From NCBI GenBank assembly GCA_002428995.1, contig DIYJ01000018.1, positions 62,001 to 126,000 of the forward strand: a stretch of 64,000 bases of DNA, written 5' to 3'. The notes beneath the pieces were generated by a model. The model was not told where the DNA came from, searched no databases, and worked only from the letters and a program-made list of their open reading frames with translations. A program made the position numbers and the translations under genes. Of this stretch, positions 42,125 through 49,898 are shown piece by piece; within the stretch, counting starts at the first letter, position 1; the number at the start of each line of letters is the position of its first letter. Origin of the DNA: Flavobacteriales bacterium UBA6057 (GTDB lineage: Bacteria; Bacteroidota; Bacteroidia; Flavobacteriales_G; Salibacteraceae).

Positions 42125-42937
42125 ATGACCAATCTCCTGGAAAACAAGAAAGGCATCATTTTCGGTGCCCTGGATGAGCGTTCCATTGCTTGGAAAGTAG
42201 CTGAAAAAGTGCACGAGCAAGGTGGCAAGTTCATTCTGAGTAACGCTCCCATCGCCCTCCGCATGGGAAAAATCAACGAACTGGCTGAGAAGTGTGGAAC
42301 GGAAGTGATCGCAGCAGATGCGACCAGCATGGAAGATCTTGGCAAGCTCGTCAGTGAGTCACAGGAAAAACTCGGTGGTAAGCTCGATTTCGTGCTTCAC
42401 TCTATTGGAATGTCTCCTAACGTGCGTAAGAATAAATCCTACACTGGGTTGAATCACGATTGGTTCCTGAAGACTCTGGATATTTCAGCTTTGAGCTTTC
42501 ACAAGACCATGCAAACCCTTTGGGATCAGGACGCGATGAACGATTGGGGCTCTATCCTGGGATTGACCTATGTGGCCGCTCAGGAAGCGTATCCTTTCTA
42601 CAGCGACATGGCTGATGCGAAAGCTGCGCTTGAATCCATTGCGAGAAGCTTTGGATACCATTACGGAGTGCGCAACAAGGTTCGCGTGAATACCATTTCA
42701 CAATCCCCAACGGTGACCTCAGCGGGCAGCGGAATTGCTGGATTTGACAAGTTCTTCAGCTTCGCAGATGAGATGTCGCCACTGGGCAATGCAGATGGCG
42801 AATCATGTGCCGATTACTGCATGACACTCTTCAGTGATCTGACACGATATGTAACGATGCAAAATCTCTATCACGATGGCGGATATTCCATGACAGGAAT
42901 CTCTGCGAAGGTGATGGAGAAGTGGGGTGAATCTTAA
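42125..42937 (+). CDS. fabI: Enoyl-[acyl-carrier-protein] reductase
   Basis: The 270-residue NADH-dependent short-chain dehydrogenase performs the last reduction of the fatty acid elongation cycle. The N-terminus GIIFGALDERSIAWKVAE holds the modified nucleotide-binding loop typical of FabI; LHSIGMSP is the cofactor motif; the catalytic pair is Tyr159-x6-Lys166 in YSDMADAKAAL. NTISQSPTVTSAGSGI covers the substrate loop. The frame extends to 42074, inside recN, but the promoter and conserved N-terminus support the ATG at 42125. A bidirectional terminator follows. Confidence 0.94.
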   Translation: MTNLLENKKGIIFGALDERSIAWKVAEKVHEQGGKFILSNAPIALRMGKINELAEKCGTEVIAADATSMEDLGKLVSESQEKLGGKLDFVLHSIGMSPNVRKNKSYTGLNHDWFLKTLDISALSFHKTMQTLWDQDAMNDWGSILGLTYVAAQEAYPFYSDMADAKAALESIARSFGYHYGVRNKVRVNTISQSPTVTSAGSGIAGFDKFFSFADEMSPLGNADGESCADYCMTLFSDLTRYVTMQNLYHDGGYSMTGISAKVMEKWGES

Positions 42938-42964
42938 GAACCTCTGCTGAAAACATACAGACAC

Positions 42965-42993
42965 AAAAAAGCCCGGTCGAACCGGGCTTTTTT
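42965..42993. terminator. Bidirectional terminator between fabI and hpf
   Basis: The stem GCCCGGT/ACCGGGC with a 3-base loop is flanked by AAAAAA on the left and TTTTTT on the right, so it can terminate the convergent fabI (plus) and hpf (minus) transcripts. Confidence 0.92.
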
Positions 42994-43002
42994 GTTTGGT
43001 GG

Positions 43003-43305
43003 CTAGCGGTGTGTCCGCTCAATTTCTTTTTTCTTGGTGAGCTGGCGTTTCATCTTTTCCACGCTCTCTTTCAGTGATTGTTCAAACGAATCTGATTTAT
43101 GCTCAGCATACAGGTCTTCGCCTGGAATGTTGAGCTTGAGCTCTACGCGTTTGTTTTCCTTTTGCTCATCGTATTCCAGCTTCAGGTACACTTCAGCACC
43201 AATGATTGGCTGGAAGAATTTCTCGAGCTTCATTACATCTGTCTTCACTGAATCCATCAGCTCTTCTTTGGCGTGAAAGCCAACTGTTTGGATATCCCAT
43301 TTCAT
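43003..43305 (-). CDS. hpf: Ribosome hibernation-promoting factor (short HPF/YfiA type)
   Basis: The 100-residue protein has the beta-alpha-beta-beta-beta-alpha fold of the family: DIQTVGFHAKEEL, VYLKLEYDEQKENKRVELKLNIPGEDLYAEHKSD and SFEQSLKESVEKMKRQL, with a basic C-terminus (KKKEIERTHR). Short HPF binds the 30S decoding region and inactivates ribosomes in stationary phase. The long-form C-terminal dimerisation domain is absent. Its stop lies just past the shared terminator with fabI. Confidence 0.9.
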   Translation of the reverse strand: MKWDIQTVGFHAKEELMDSVKTDVMKLEKFFQPIIGAEVYLKLEYDEQKENKRVELKLNIPGEDLYAEHKSDSFEQSLKESVEKMKRQLTKKKEIERTHR

Positions 43306-43376
43306 ATGCGTCTGTTTTGAACCGGTAAATTAAGCAATCGCCCGGTGAAAACCTCTGCATTAACGAAGCTTATCAA

Positions 43377-46300
43377 TTAGCCTTTTGGCTTGAAGAGTTG
43401 AATGCCTGAGAAGGCGTCCATGAGGCGTTTGAAACCATCGAAATAGAGAGTGATCCCGAGGATCAGGGACATGGTCCAGAGCACGAGGATGTTGATCCCG
43501 AGCGTGCTGTACATTTTGCCAAAGAGCTTCTTCTTAGGCGCGTAGAAATGGCATCGGAAAGAATCCGGAATGTTGAACACGGGATCAGCACGCTGAATCA
43601 GCTGTCCGTCAAACTCGGTGATTTGGTTGAACTCATTCTTGTTCGTTACCAAGTCTGTGAGGTACTCGTTTTCGTAGCGATTGCGAAAGGCTGTGAATTC
43701 CTCATCGGATAGTTCTTCCTGCTTCTCTCTGATCAACTGGTCTTTTGCTTTGCTGTGGCTGTTGTATTGCCTTACATAAACAGTGTTCAGGGTAGACAAG
43801 AAGCTTGAGAAACTGAAGAGCACATCTTCATTGATATCCTCGGTGGTAAAGCTTTCCAGCTCATCGAAGGTGAGCTCATCGGAGAGTAGCTTGTTTTCTT
43901 CGGCTACCTCATTTCTGATCAATCTCAGGTCTTCAGAGATGTCCTCAGTGTCAACTGATTCCTTGTCACGAAGCCATTGTTGCAGCTTTCCAACCTTCGC
44001 CTTGAGTGCGGGGATCCAAAAGTTCTTTTTGTAGTTCGCCTCGCTCATTTGCTGATCGAAATCGTAGAAAAGATCCTCGTAGTCGTTGTTCATGAACTGA
44101 TTCACTGCTAGGGCTTCAAACGACCATCTCGATGCCATTACTTCTCCAATTACCGGCACCACTTCCTGCGAGGTAATGGTGGGATTCAGCTTCTCGAATT
44201 TTACAATCACACCACTGAAGAGAATCTGAGGGATGATCATAAAAGGGATGACAATGTAGATGGTAACGGCAGAGTTGAAACTGGCGCTGATATTGAGCCC
44301 AAGCATATTGGCAAAGCAAGAAGTGCTAAACAGGATGAGCCAGTAATCCCAGAGCATTCCCTTGACACCCAAAAGTGCGTTTCCTATGAGAATGAATGTG
44401 AGGGTTTGGATCGCGGAGAGCACAAACAGCACTGCAATTTTGGAGAAGAGGTAGCTTCCTTTGCTGAGGTTTAGAAAGGACTCTCGCTTTCTGATTCTTC
44501 GATCCTTGAAGATTTCTTCAGCACTCACGGTCATACCCAGGAAGAGCGCTACAATCACCGCCATGAACATGTAAGCGATGACATTATCATTGTCATAGAA
44601 GATGTAGCCATTATCCTCGCTTTCCACCATGAAATAGCGGAGGAAGTAGCTCAGTACAAAGCCGAGCAGTGGCGCTTCCAACAGGTTGATTAACAGGTAT
44701 TGCTTATTGGTGATTTTGGAAAGGACATCTCTCGTGATGAACACCTTAAACTGGTTGAACACGTTGGGAGTCTTGAACTCCACCTTTGGCATGTCCGGCT
44801 TCTCGAGGTTGATCTTCGAATCGTGGTTCTTTTGGAATAATTCGTTCCATTCTTTCGGAGAAACCTTGCGCTTATCTGTCAGGTTCCCGTACTCATCCAC
44901 CACCTTGGCTTCAATGATGTTGAAAATCTGCTCGGGATTTACATTTCCGCAGCGTGTGCATTCGCTTTCGTCCTGGTTGATGGCATTGACCTGAGTCTTG
45001 AAGTAGATCACCGCATCCAAGGGGTTTCCGTAGTAGATAGGGAAACCACCCGTGTCCATGATCATCAACTTGTCAAACATCTTGAAGATCTCTGATGAAG
45101 GTTGGTGAATCACCACATAGACTTGCTTCCCTTTCAGAGCAAGCTCCTTCAGCAGGTCCATGATGTTTTCAGAGTCGCGGGATGATAAACCGGAGGTAGG
45201 CTCATCCACAAACAGTACAGAAGGCTCACGAATAAGCTCCAGACCAATGTTCAGGCGCTTGCGCTGGCCTCCACTGATTTTCTTGTTCAATGGACTGCCC
45301 ACTTCAATGTCTTTGATTTCAAACAGGCCGAGTGCGCTCAGTGTGTCATCCACGCGCTCCTTGATCTCTTCTTCTGAAAGGCCATCAAAGCACAGCTTGG
45401 CATTCAGGAAGAGGTTTTGATAAACCGAGAGTTCCTCGATCAGGAGGTCGTCCTGCGAAATGTATCCGATCAGGCCGCTGACTGCTTCGCGGTCGTGATG
45501 AATGTCTTTGCCATTGATGGTAACTGCCCCGGAATAGGGAGTGTAGTTACCGTTGAGGATGTTGAGAAGAGTTGACTTACCTGATCCACTGGCTCCCATG
45601 ATTCCAATCAACCTTCCGGCATCTTCGCTGAACTTGAGGGGGTGCAGGCCTATTTTACCTCCCTTGAACCGGTAGGTGATTTCATTGGCCGCGAACACAA
45701 TCTTCGTCTCTGTGCGATCGCTGAGGAAACGACTGATGATATCGCTGTAATAGATCGGGTTGACCTTGGAGCTTCGGATTGAGCTACCAGCAGTGAGTAA
45801 ATAAGTGCGCTCCGGGTCTATGATCTGACCGTTGAGTAGAAGTTCTCCGCTTCCAAAGAACCGCAGCGCATACATTCCCACACTTTCAATGGCCAGGATG
45901 ATCATGTTGCCATCCATGGATTCGTTGAAGATGTGCTTGTTTTCTCTGGATTTCAGCGCCTCTTGGTTATTCACCATCAGCACCTTTGGATCGTCCGGAA
46001 TGTGAGCCTCATCGCAGGTGATGAAATCCTTGATTTCTTTCAGCTCTTCATTTGGAACATTGAATACTTCGGAAACGGTATCTACAAATTCAAGTTCCTG
46101 CTCGGTAGGTTCATCGCCTATGTTGATGTATTCTACCAGACGGAGTAATACAAATACTTTCTGCCGCTGCTCCAGTTCACCGTTGATCTCGGTACAGATG
46201 CGAAGCACCTTCACAGAGTTCAGGGATGTCTTCTTTTTCTTACCCTCTTTTCGCTTGGAAATCTTGTGATGCGACTCTAGAAACTCATCGTAAATGGTGA

Positions 46301-46439
46301 GGTATTCCTGCACCTGATCTTGCGAAAGCCGCTGACGCAGGAAGTTTTCTACAACCCTGCGGCTTTTGTTATTGACATCATCAGTGTCTGCGATGATCGC
46401 AAACAACTGCATGAGTGCTTTGAGAAGCTTTTCGCTCAT
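43377..46439 (-). CDS. ABCG-like transporter fused to an N-terminal TerB-like domain
   Basis: The 1020-residue protein has, in order: a TerB-like helical domain (about 1-150, LMQLFAIIADTDDVNNKSRRVVENF, RLVEYINIGDEPTEQELEFV); a small beta region (about 175-265) that resembles an FHA-like module (LNGQIIDPERTYLLTAGSSIRS); an ATPase domain with Walker A GASGSGKST near 285, signature ISGGQRKRLN near 390 and Walker B VLFVDEP near 410; a CTRC cysteine pair near 510; then an ABC-2 permease domain of six helices with a roughly 150-residue soluble region before the last helix (about 800-960). NBD-then-TMD order is the ABCG/White class. It could export lipids or a lipophilic compound. A clear promoter lies upstream. 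Confidence 0.85.
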   Translation of the reverse strand: MSEKLLKALMQLFAIIADTDDVNNKSRRVVENFLRQRLSQDQVQEYLTIYDEFLESHHKISKRKEGKKKKTSLNSVKVLRICTEINGELEQRQKVFVLLRLVEYINIGDEPTEQELEFVDTVSEVFNVPNEELKEIKDFITCDEAHIPDDPKVLMVNNQEALKSRENKHIFNESMDGNMIILAIESVGMYALRFFGSGELLLNGQIIDPERTYLLTAGSSIRSSKVNPIYYSDIISRFLSDRTETKIVFAANEITYRFKGGKIGLHPLKFSEDAGRLIGIMGASGSGKSTLLNILNGNYTPYSGAVTINGKDIHHDREAVSGLIGYISQDDLLIEELSVYQNLFLNAKLCFDGLSEEEIKERVDDTLSALGLFEIKDIEVGSPLNKKISGGQRKRLNIGLELIREPSVLFVDEPTSGLSSRDSENIMDLLKELALKGKQVYVVIHQPSSEIFKMFDKLMIMDTGGFPIYYGNPLDAVIYFKTQVNAINQDESECTRCGNVNPEQIFNIIEAKVVDEYGNLTDKRKVSPKEWNELFQKNHDSKINLEKPDMPKVEFKTPNVFNQFKVFITRDVLSKITNKQYLLINLLEAPLLGFVLSYFLRYFMVESEDNGYIFYDNDNVIAYMFMAVIVALFLGMTVSAEEIFKDRRIRKRESFLNLSKGSYLFSKIAVLFVLSAIQTLTFILIGNALLGVKGMLWDYWLILFSTSCFANMLGLNISASFNSAVTIYIVIPFMIIPQILFSGVIVKFEKLNPTITSQEVVPVIGEVMASRWSFEALAVNQFMNNDYEDLFYDFDQQMSEANYKKNFWIPALKAKVGKLQQWLRDKESVDTEDISEDLRLIRNEVAEENKLLSDELTFDELESFTTEDINEDVLFSFSSFLSTLNTVYVRQYNSHSKAKDQLIREKQEELSDEEFTAFRNRYENEYLTDLVTNKNEFNQITEFDGQLIQRADPVFNIPDSFRCHFYAPKKKLFGKMYSTLGINILVLWTMSLILGITLYFDGFKRLMDAFSGIQLFKPKG

Positions 46440-46474
46440 GGAGGATAAGGCTTGTTATTAGTACACGAGTCGGC

Positions 46475-46503
46475 CAAAAATAGTCAAGGCCCGAGAATGG
46501 CAA
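46475..46503 (-). promoter_or_regulatory. Promoter of the TerB/ABCG gene
   Basis: On the minus strand, TTG (46503-46501) is followed after 18 bases by TATTTTTG (46482-46475), the Bacteroidota consensus; the ATG is about 35 bases further on. Confidence 0.6.
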
Positions 46504-46513
46504 AAGGAGTCCT

Positions 46514-46924
46514 TTAGCGAAGAAATCCGATCAGCATCACGGCACATCCGCTTGCTCCGGCAATAGGATCGAGTTCGGCCTCGATGATCACATCCATAGT
46601 CGATTCCAGCTTGAAGTCCCAGTGAGGAGCATTCTTGAAATCTGTGTTCTTGAAGATGAGGTTTCGCTCTTCATCGTAGACCCGAAAAACGAGGTTGCCA
46701 TCAGAAGTGCCACTGCAGGCGGCTACCCGATAGGTGGTGTGCCCATAAAGTGTGGCGTTGAATTCCGCTACTTGCTCAGTGAGCAGAAGGGCCCTGTAGT
46801 GCTGACCATCAGAGAGGTAATCGTCAGTAATGTGCTGTTGACAGATGTCTGCAGTAATATCACATTGAGCAGAGGCAAGCTCGACTGAAACGATCGCAAT
46901 AAGAAAGAGGAATAATCTTTTCAT
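46514..46924 (-). CDS. Exported hypothetical protein
   Basis: The 136-residue protein has a signal peptide (about 1-19, LIAIVSVELASAQ). Four cysteines follow: CDITADICQQH near the mature start, one in VAACSGTSDG and one in ASGCAVM, so two disulfides are likely in the periplasm. The body is beta-rich (LVFRVYDEERNLIFKN, DVIIEAELDP). I recognise no family. It starts 2 bp after the lipoprotein gene and is the last gene of a three-gene set with the symporter. Confidence 0.7.
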   Translation of the reverse strand: MKRLFLFLIAIVSVELASAQCDITADICQQHITDDYLSDGQHYRALLLTEQVAEFNATLYGHTTYRVAACSGTSDGNLVFRVYDEERNLIFKNTDFKNAPHWDFKLESTMDVIIEAELDPIAGASGCAVMLIGFLR

Positions 46925-46926
46925 AC

Positions 46927-47838
46927 TTATGAGTTGCCTGTGATTTCGTTGCGTAGTGCGGTGATTTTTGTTGTGATTTCATGGAGTGTCTCGTCACTCA
47001 TTTCAACAGTCGTCTTGCTCTTGATGATGGTCAGTTTTGAATCTGCCTGAGTTTCAGGTTCAGCGTATTCGTAAGTAGAACTCACGCTGGCATAGCTTGC
47101 TTTTACATCGTTTAGCTTACCAATCAGGTCGTCCAGAACACCGCTTTCGTTTTCCTGACCTAACAAGCCAATCAGGTTATCAATGGTGTTTTTCTGTTCC
47201 GCAATGCGCTGCCTCAACTTATCGCTGTTCGTGGCTTCCAGTAGCTCAGTAGCAAAGTAGAGCGATTCAACCCATCCACCTGCGAGGATCATAGCACTGA
47301 TATCACCGCTTTCGTTTTCTTTCAAATACTCATCGCTAAGGCGATTCAGCTCTGACACAAAAAGCAACAAGGAATCCTTATTGTCCATATTGCCCTCAAA
47401 CTGCTTCATCAGATCAGCGTAGAGTGCAGGACTGATTCCGAGTTCTGTTCCCAGCTTCTTGCAGGCAGCCAGGTAAGCAAATGCCTGCTGAGACTGATTA
47501 TGAATGAGTGAATAACCAAGATCCGCTCCGTAGATTCCAAGGTTAAGGGCTTGAGCTTGCTTTGTACTATGCTTGTTCGCGTCAGCATTCTTAGCCAGCA
47601 TGGTCTCGTTGAAATTTCCACCAACTTTCTCGATCAGGAAGGCAGTTTCGAGCGGAGAAGGAACATTAAAAAGCTTGTCGCCCACCTTCACTACGGAGGC
47701 ATTTCCGGCAGTTTTTTTAGGCTTGGTTTCTTCAACTTTTTTAGTGCCTCCCTGTGACTCGTCAGAAGAGCCGCCACAGGAAATTACCGTTGCGGAAAGG
47801 CCCAGTATACAAAGGAAAGATAGAGCGTTCAGCTTCAT
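46927..47838 (-). CDS. Hypothetical lipoprotein
   Basis: The 303-residue protein has a lipobox at VISC (Cys21), followed by a Ser/Gly/Lys-rich linker (CGGSSDESQGGTKK) and a soluble helical domain with conserved-looking QALNLGIYGADLGYSLIHNQSQQAFAYLAACKKLGTELGI, then helices to the end. This pattern recurs in Bacteroidota hypothetical lipoproteins. Function unknown. Its start overlaps the symporter stop by 4 bp (ATGA), so it is translationally coupled to a sodium symporter and could be a periplasmic partner of it. Confidence 0.72.
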   Translation of the reverse strand: MKLNALSFLCILGLSATVISCGGSSDESQGGTKKVEETKPKKTAGNASVVKVGDKLFNVPSPLETAFLIEKVGGNFNETMLAKNADANKHSTKQAQALNLGIYGADLGYSLIHNQSQQAFAYLAACKKLGTELGISPALYADLMKQFEGNMDNKDSLLLFVSELNRLSDEYLKENESGDISAMILAGGWVESLYFATELLEATNSDKLRQRIAEQKNTIDNLIGLLGQENESGVLDDLIGKLNDVKASYASVSSTYEYAEPETQADSKLTIIKSKTTVEMSDETLHEITTKITALRNEITGNS

Positions 47839-49796
47839 GCTTTTTCAGAATTGCGTTCGAAGATATTGGTTTTTTTCAGAAACATCCGGAGGGCAAAAAT
47901 GCACACAAACCCCATCAATAGGAAGATGAAAGCTGGTTTCCAATCCTGCAAAAGCAGCTTGCCAATTCCGAGAAGCCAGCCAATCACCAATCCAGTGGCA
48001 CTAAGCCAACATCCCAGCAAAATGGGCAATTGTCTGTTGTCCCCTCTTAGTCCCTCTGTGGACGCGGGCCATAAACCCATTGGCTTGATCCGTTGGACAA
48101 ATACCTTGAGTTGGGGGTCCCCGGCACTGGAAGTGATATAGGCGACCACCAGCCAGCTGATGGTTGTAACCCCAACAATCACGTAGAAAGGACCATAATT
48201 TGCTTCAAAGGCAGGTGACATCATTGCGTCCGGTAAGAGCTTAAACAACGTGTAAACGACCAACGGAGTTACAGTAGCTGCAATTTCTGACCAGGCTGTC
48301 ACTCTCCACCAGTACCAACGCAGGATCAATACAAGTCCCAGACCAGCTCCACATTGCATGATAAACTCCCAAATGGCTGAAATACTCGTCATAAAAGGTG
48401 TCGCAATCATGGCCGCAATCATGATGCCCACCGAGGTTATTCTACTCACCAAGATGGGATTGTTGCTCTCGCGCAAGAGAAGGATCAGGTCATTCACAAG
48501 GTAACTGGCGCCCCAATTCACCTGCGTGCTGATGGTGCTCATATAAGCTGCGATGAAAGCGGCCAGTAAGAGGCCCCGAAGCCCAGCCGGCAGAAAATCT
48601 CTCATGGCATACACAAATCCAAAGCGAGGCTCAAAGTGATAGCTTACCATTTGCTCTGCGGATGTGCCCTCCAGGCTTGGATAAAGGGTCAGAAACTCAT
48701 CTGCGCTTTGGATACCTGCCGCAATAAGTGTTTCATCCTTGTGCTCTGGAATGTGCTTAAGGTTGGCAACTTCCTGAGGTGATGAGAAGTACTCTAATCG
48801 CTGTTGAAGCTCCGTGTCGTTGATGCGAGGTGAATACAGGGCGATGGCCGCCAATCCTACCAGAATCCAGGGCCAAGGGCGAATGCAATAATGTCCGATC
48901 TGAAACAGGAGTGTCGCCCAAACCGCTTCTTTTTCAGTGCGTGTGCTCATCATCCGCTGGGCCACATATCCACCTCCGCCTGGTTCGGAACCGGGATACC
49001 AGCTTGCCCACCACTGAATGGCGACAAATGCGAAAAAGGCTCCAATGGTAAGGCTGAACAAATGGCCGGACGAAGTTCCTTCGGAGCCTACAGCCGGGAA
49101 AAAGGCGAAGGTCTGTTCGGGCAGTTTGGATTTGAGAGCCGCAATGCCACCAATGTCAGGACTGTTAATGACAATCACCGCCAGTACAATGCATCCGATC
49201 ATGGCAATGGCAAACTGCACTACATCTGTAATGGCAACTCCGAGCAGACCTGACAAGGCCGAATAGAGCACTGCCAACACCATGAGCCCCGCTGTGATCC
49301 ACAAAGCCGTTTCGCGGTCCAGGTCAAAGAATACTTGCAGGAGTGTAACCATGGCCAGATTGACCCAGCCGATGATGAGTGCATTGATAAACCCTCCCAG
49401 ATAAACTGCCTTGAAAGCTCTCAAGGCCTTTGCTTCGCGACCGCTGTACCTCAGCGTAATAAACTCCAATTCGGTGAGGATTTCTGCTCTACGCCACAGA
49501 AAGGAGAAGAAAAAGGTCGTTAATCCTCCACCGATCAAGAAAGACCACCACAACCAGTTTTTAGCGATGCCGCCCTGGGCTACAAGCTCCGCCACAGCCA
49601 ACGGAGTATCTGCCGCGAACGTGGTAGCGACCATCGATATTCCTGCGATGTACCAGGGAAGGTTTCGACCTCCGAGGAAAAAACTTGTGATGCTTTTGCT
49701 TCCTTCCTTTCTGAAATAAAGTCCGATGCTGAGCGAAAGGAGCAGGAAACCGATGATGATCGACCAATCGAGAAGACCAAGTGCTTCGTGGTTCAT
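47835..49796 (-). CDS. Sodium:solute symporter family transporter, long form
   Basis: The 653-residue protein has about 14 transmembrane helices. LSIGLYFRKEGSKSITSFFLGGRNLPWYIAGISMVATTFAADTPLA is the SSS N-terminal signature, and FIAAYMSTISTQVNWGASYLVNDLIL near residue 430 is the sodium-site helix. It is longer than the symporter at 4339-5796 mainly through extra loops (a WPGSEPGGGGYVAQRM-like loop and a soluble stretch near 340-390) and C-terminal helices. The substrate is unknown. It starts the set of symporter, lipoprotein and small exported protein; no promoter consensus was found. Confidence 0.87.
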   Translation of the reverse strand: MNHEALGLLDWSIIIGFLLLSLSIGLYFRKEGSKSITSFFLGGRNLPWYIAGISMVATTFAADTPLAVAELVAQGGIAKNWLWWSFLIGGGLTTFFFSFLWRRAEILTELEFITLRYSGREAKALRAFKAVYLGGFINALIIGWVNLAMVTLLQVFFDLDRETALWITAGLMVLAVLYSALSGLLGVAITDVVQFAIAMIGCIVLAVIVINSPDIGGIAALKSKLPEQTFAFFPAVGSEGTSSGHLFSLTIGAFFAFVAIQWWASWYPGSEPGGGGYVAQRMMSTRTEKEAVWATLLFQIGHYCIRPWPWILVGLAAIALYSPRINDTELQQRLEYFSSPQEVANLKHIPEHKDETLIAAGIQSADEFLTLYPSLEGTSAEQMVSYHFEPRFGFVYAMRDFLPAGLRGLLLAAFIAAYMSTISTQVNWGASYLVNDLILLLRESNNPILVSRITSVGIMIAAMIATPFMTSISAIWEFIMQCGAGLGLVLILRWYWWRVTAWSEIAATVTPLVVYTLFKLLPDAMMSPAFEANYGPFYVIVGVTTISWLVVAYITSSAGDPQLKVFVQRIKPMGLWPASTEGLRGDNRQLPILLGCWLSATGLVIGWLLGIGKLLLQDWKPAFIFLLMGFVCIFALRMFLKKTNIFERNSEKA

Positions 49797-49885
49797 GCAA
49801 GCAATGCTACATTAAATACAAGTTTAAATAGGCAGTGACTTCCTGAGTTTTGCACAGTGTTCGGCTCAATCCTCCGTGACCGTAG

Positions 49886-49893
49886 TACCTTTG
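49886..49893 (+). promoter_or_regulatory. Putative -7 element for priA
   Basis: TACCTTTG lies just before the TTG at 49899. If used, transcription starts near that codon and the upstream GTG at 49857 cannot be the start. No clean -33 TTG is seen at 17-23 bases. Confidence 0.35.
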
Positions 49894-49898
49894 AAAGC

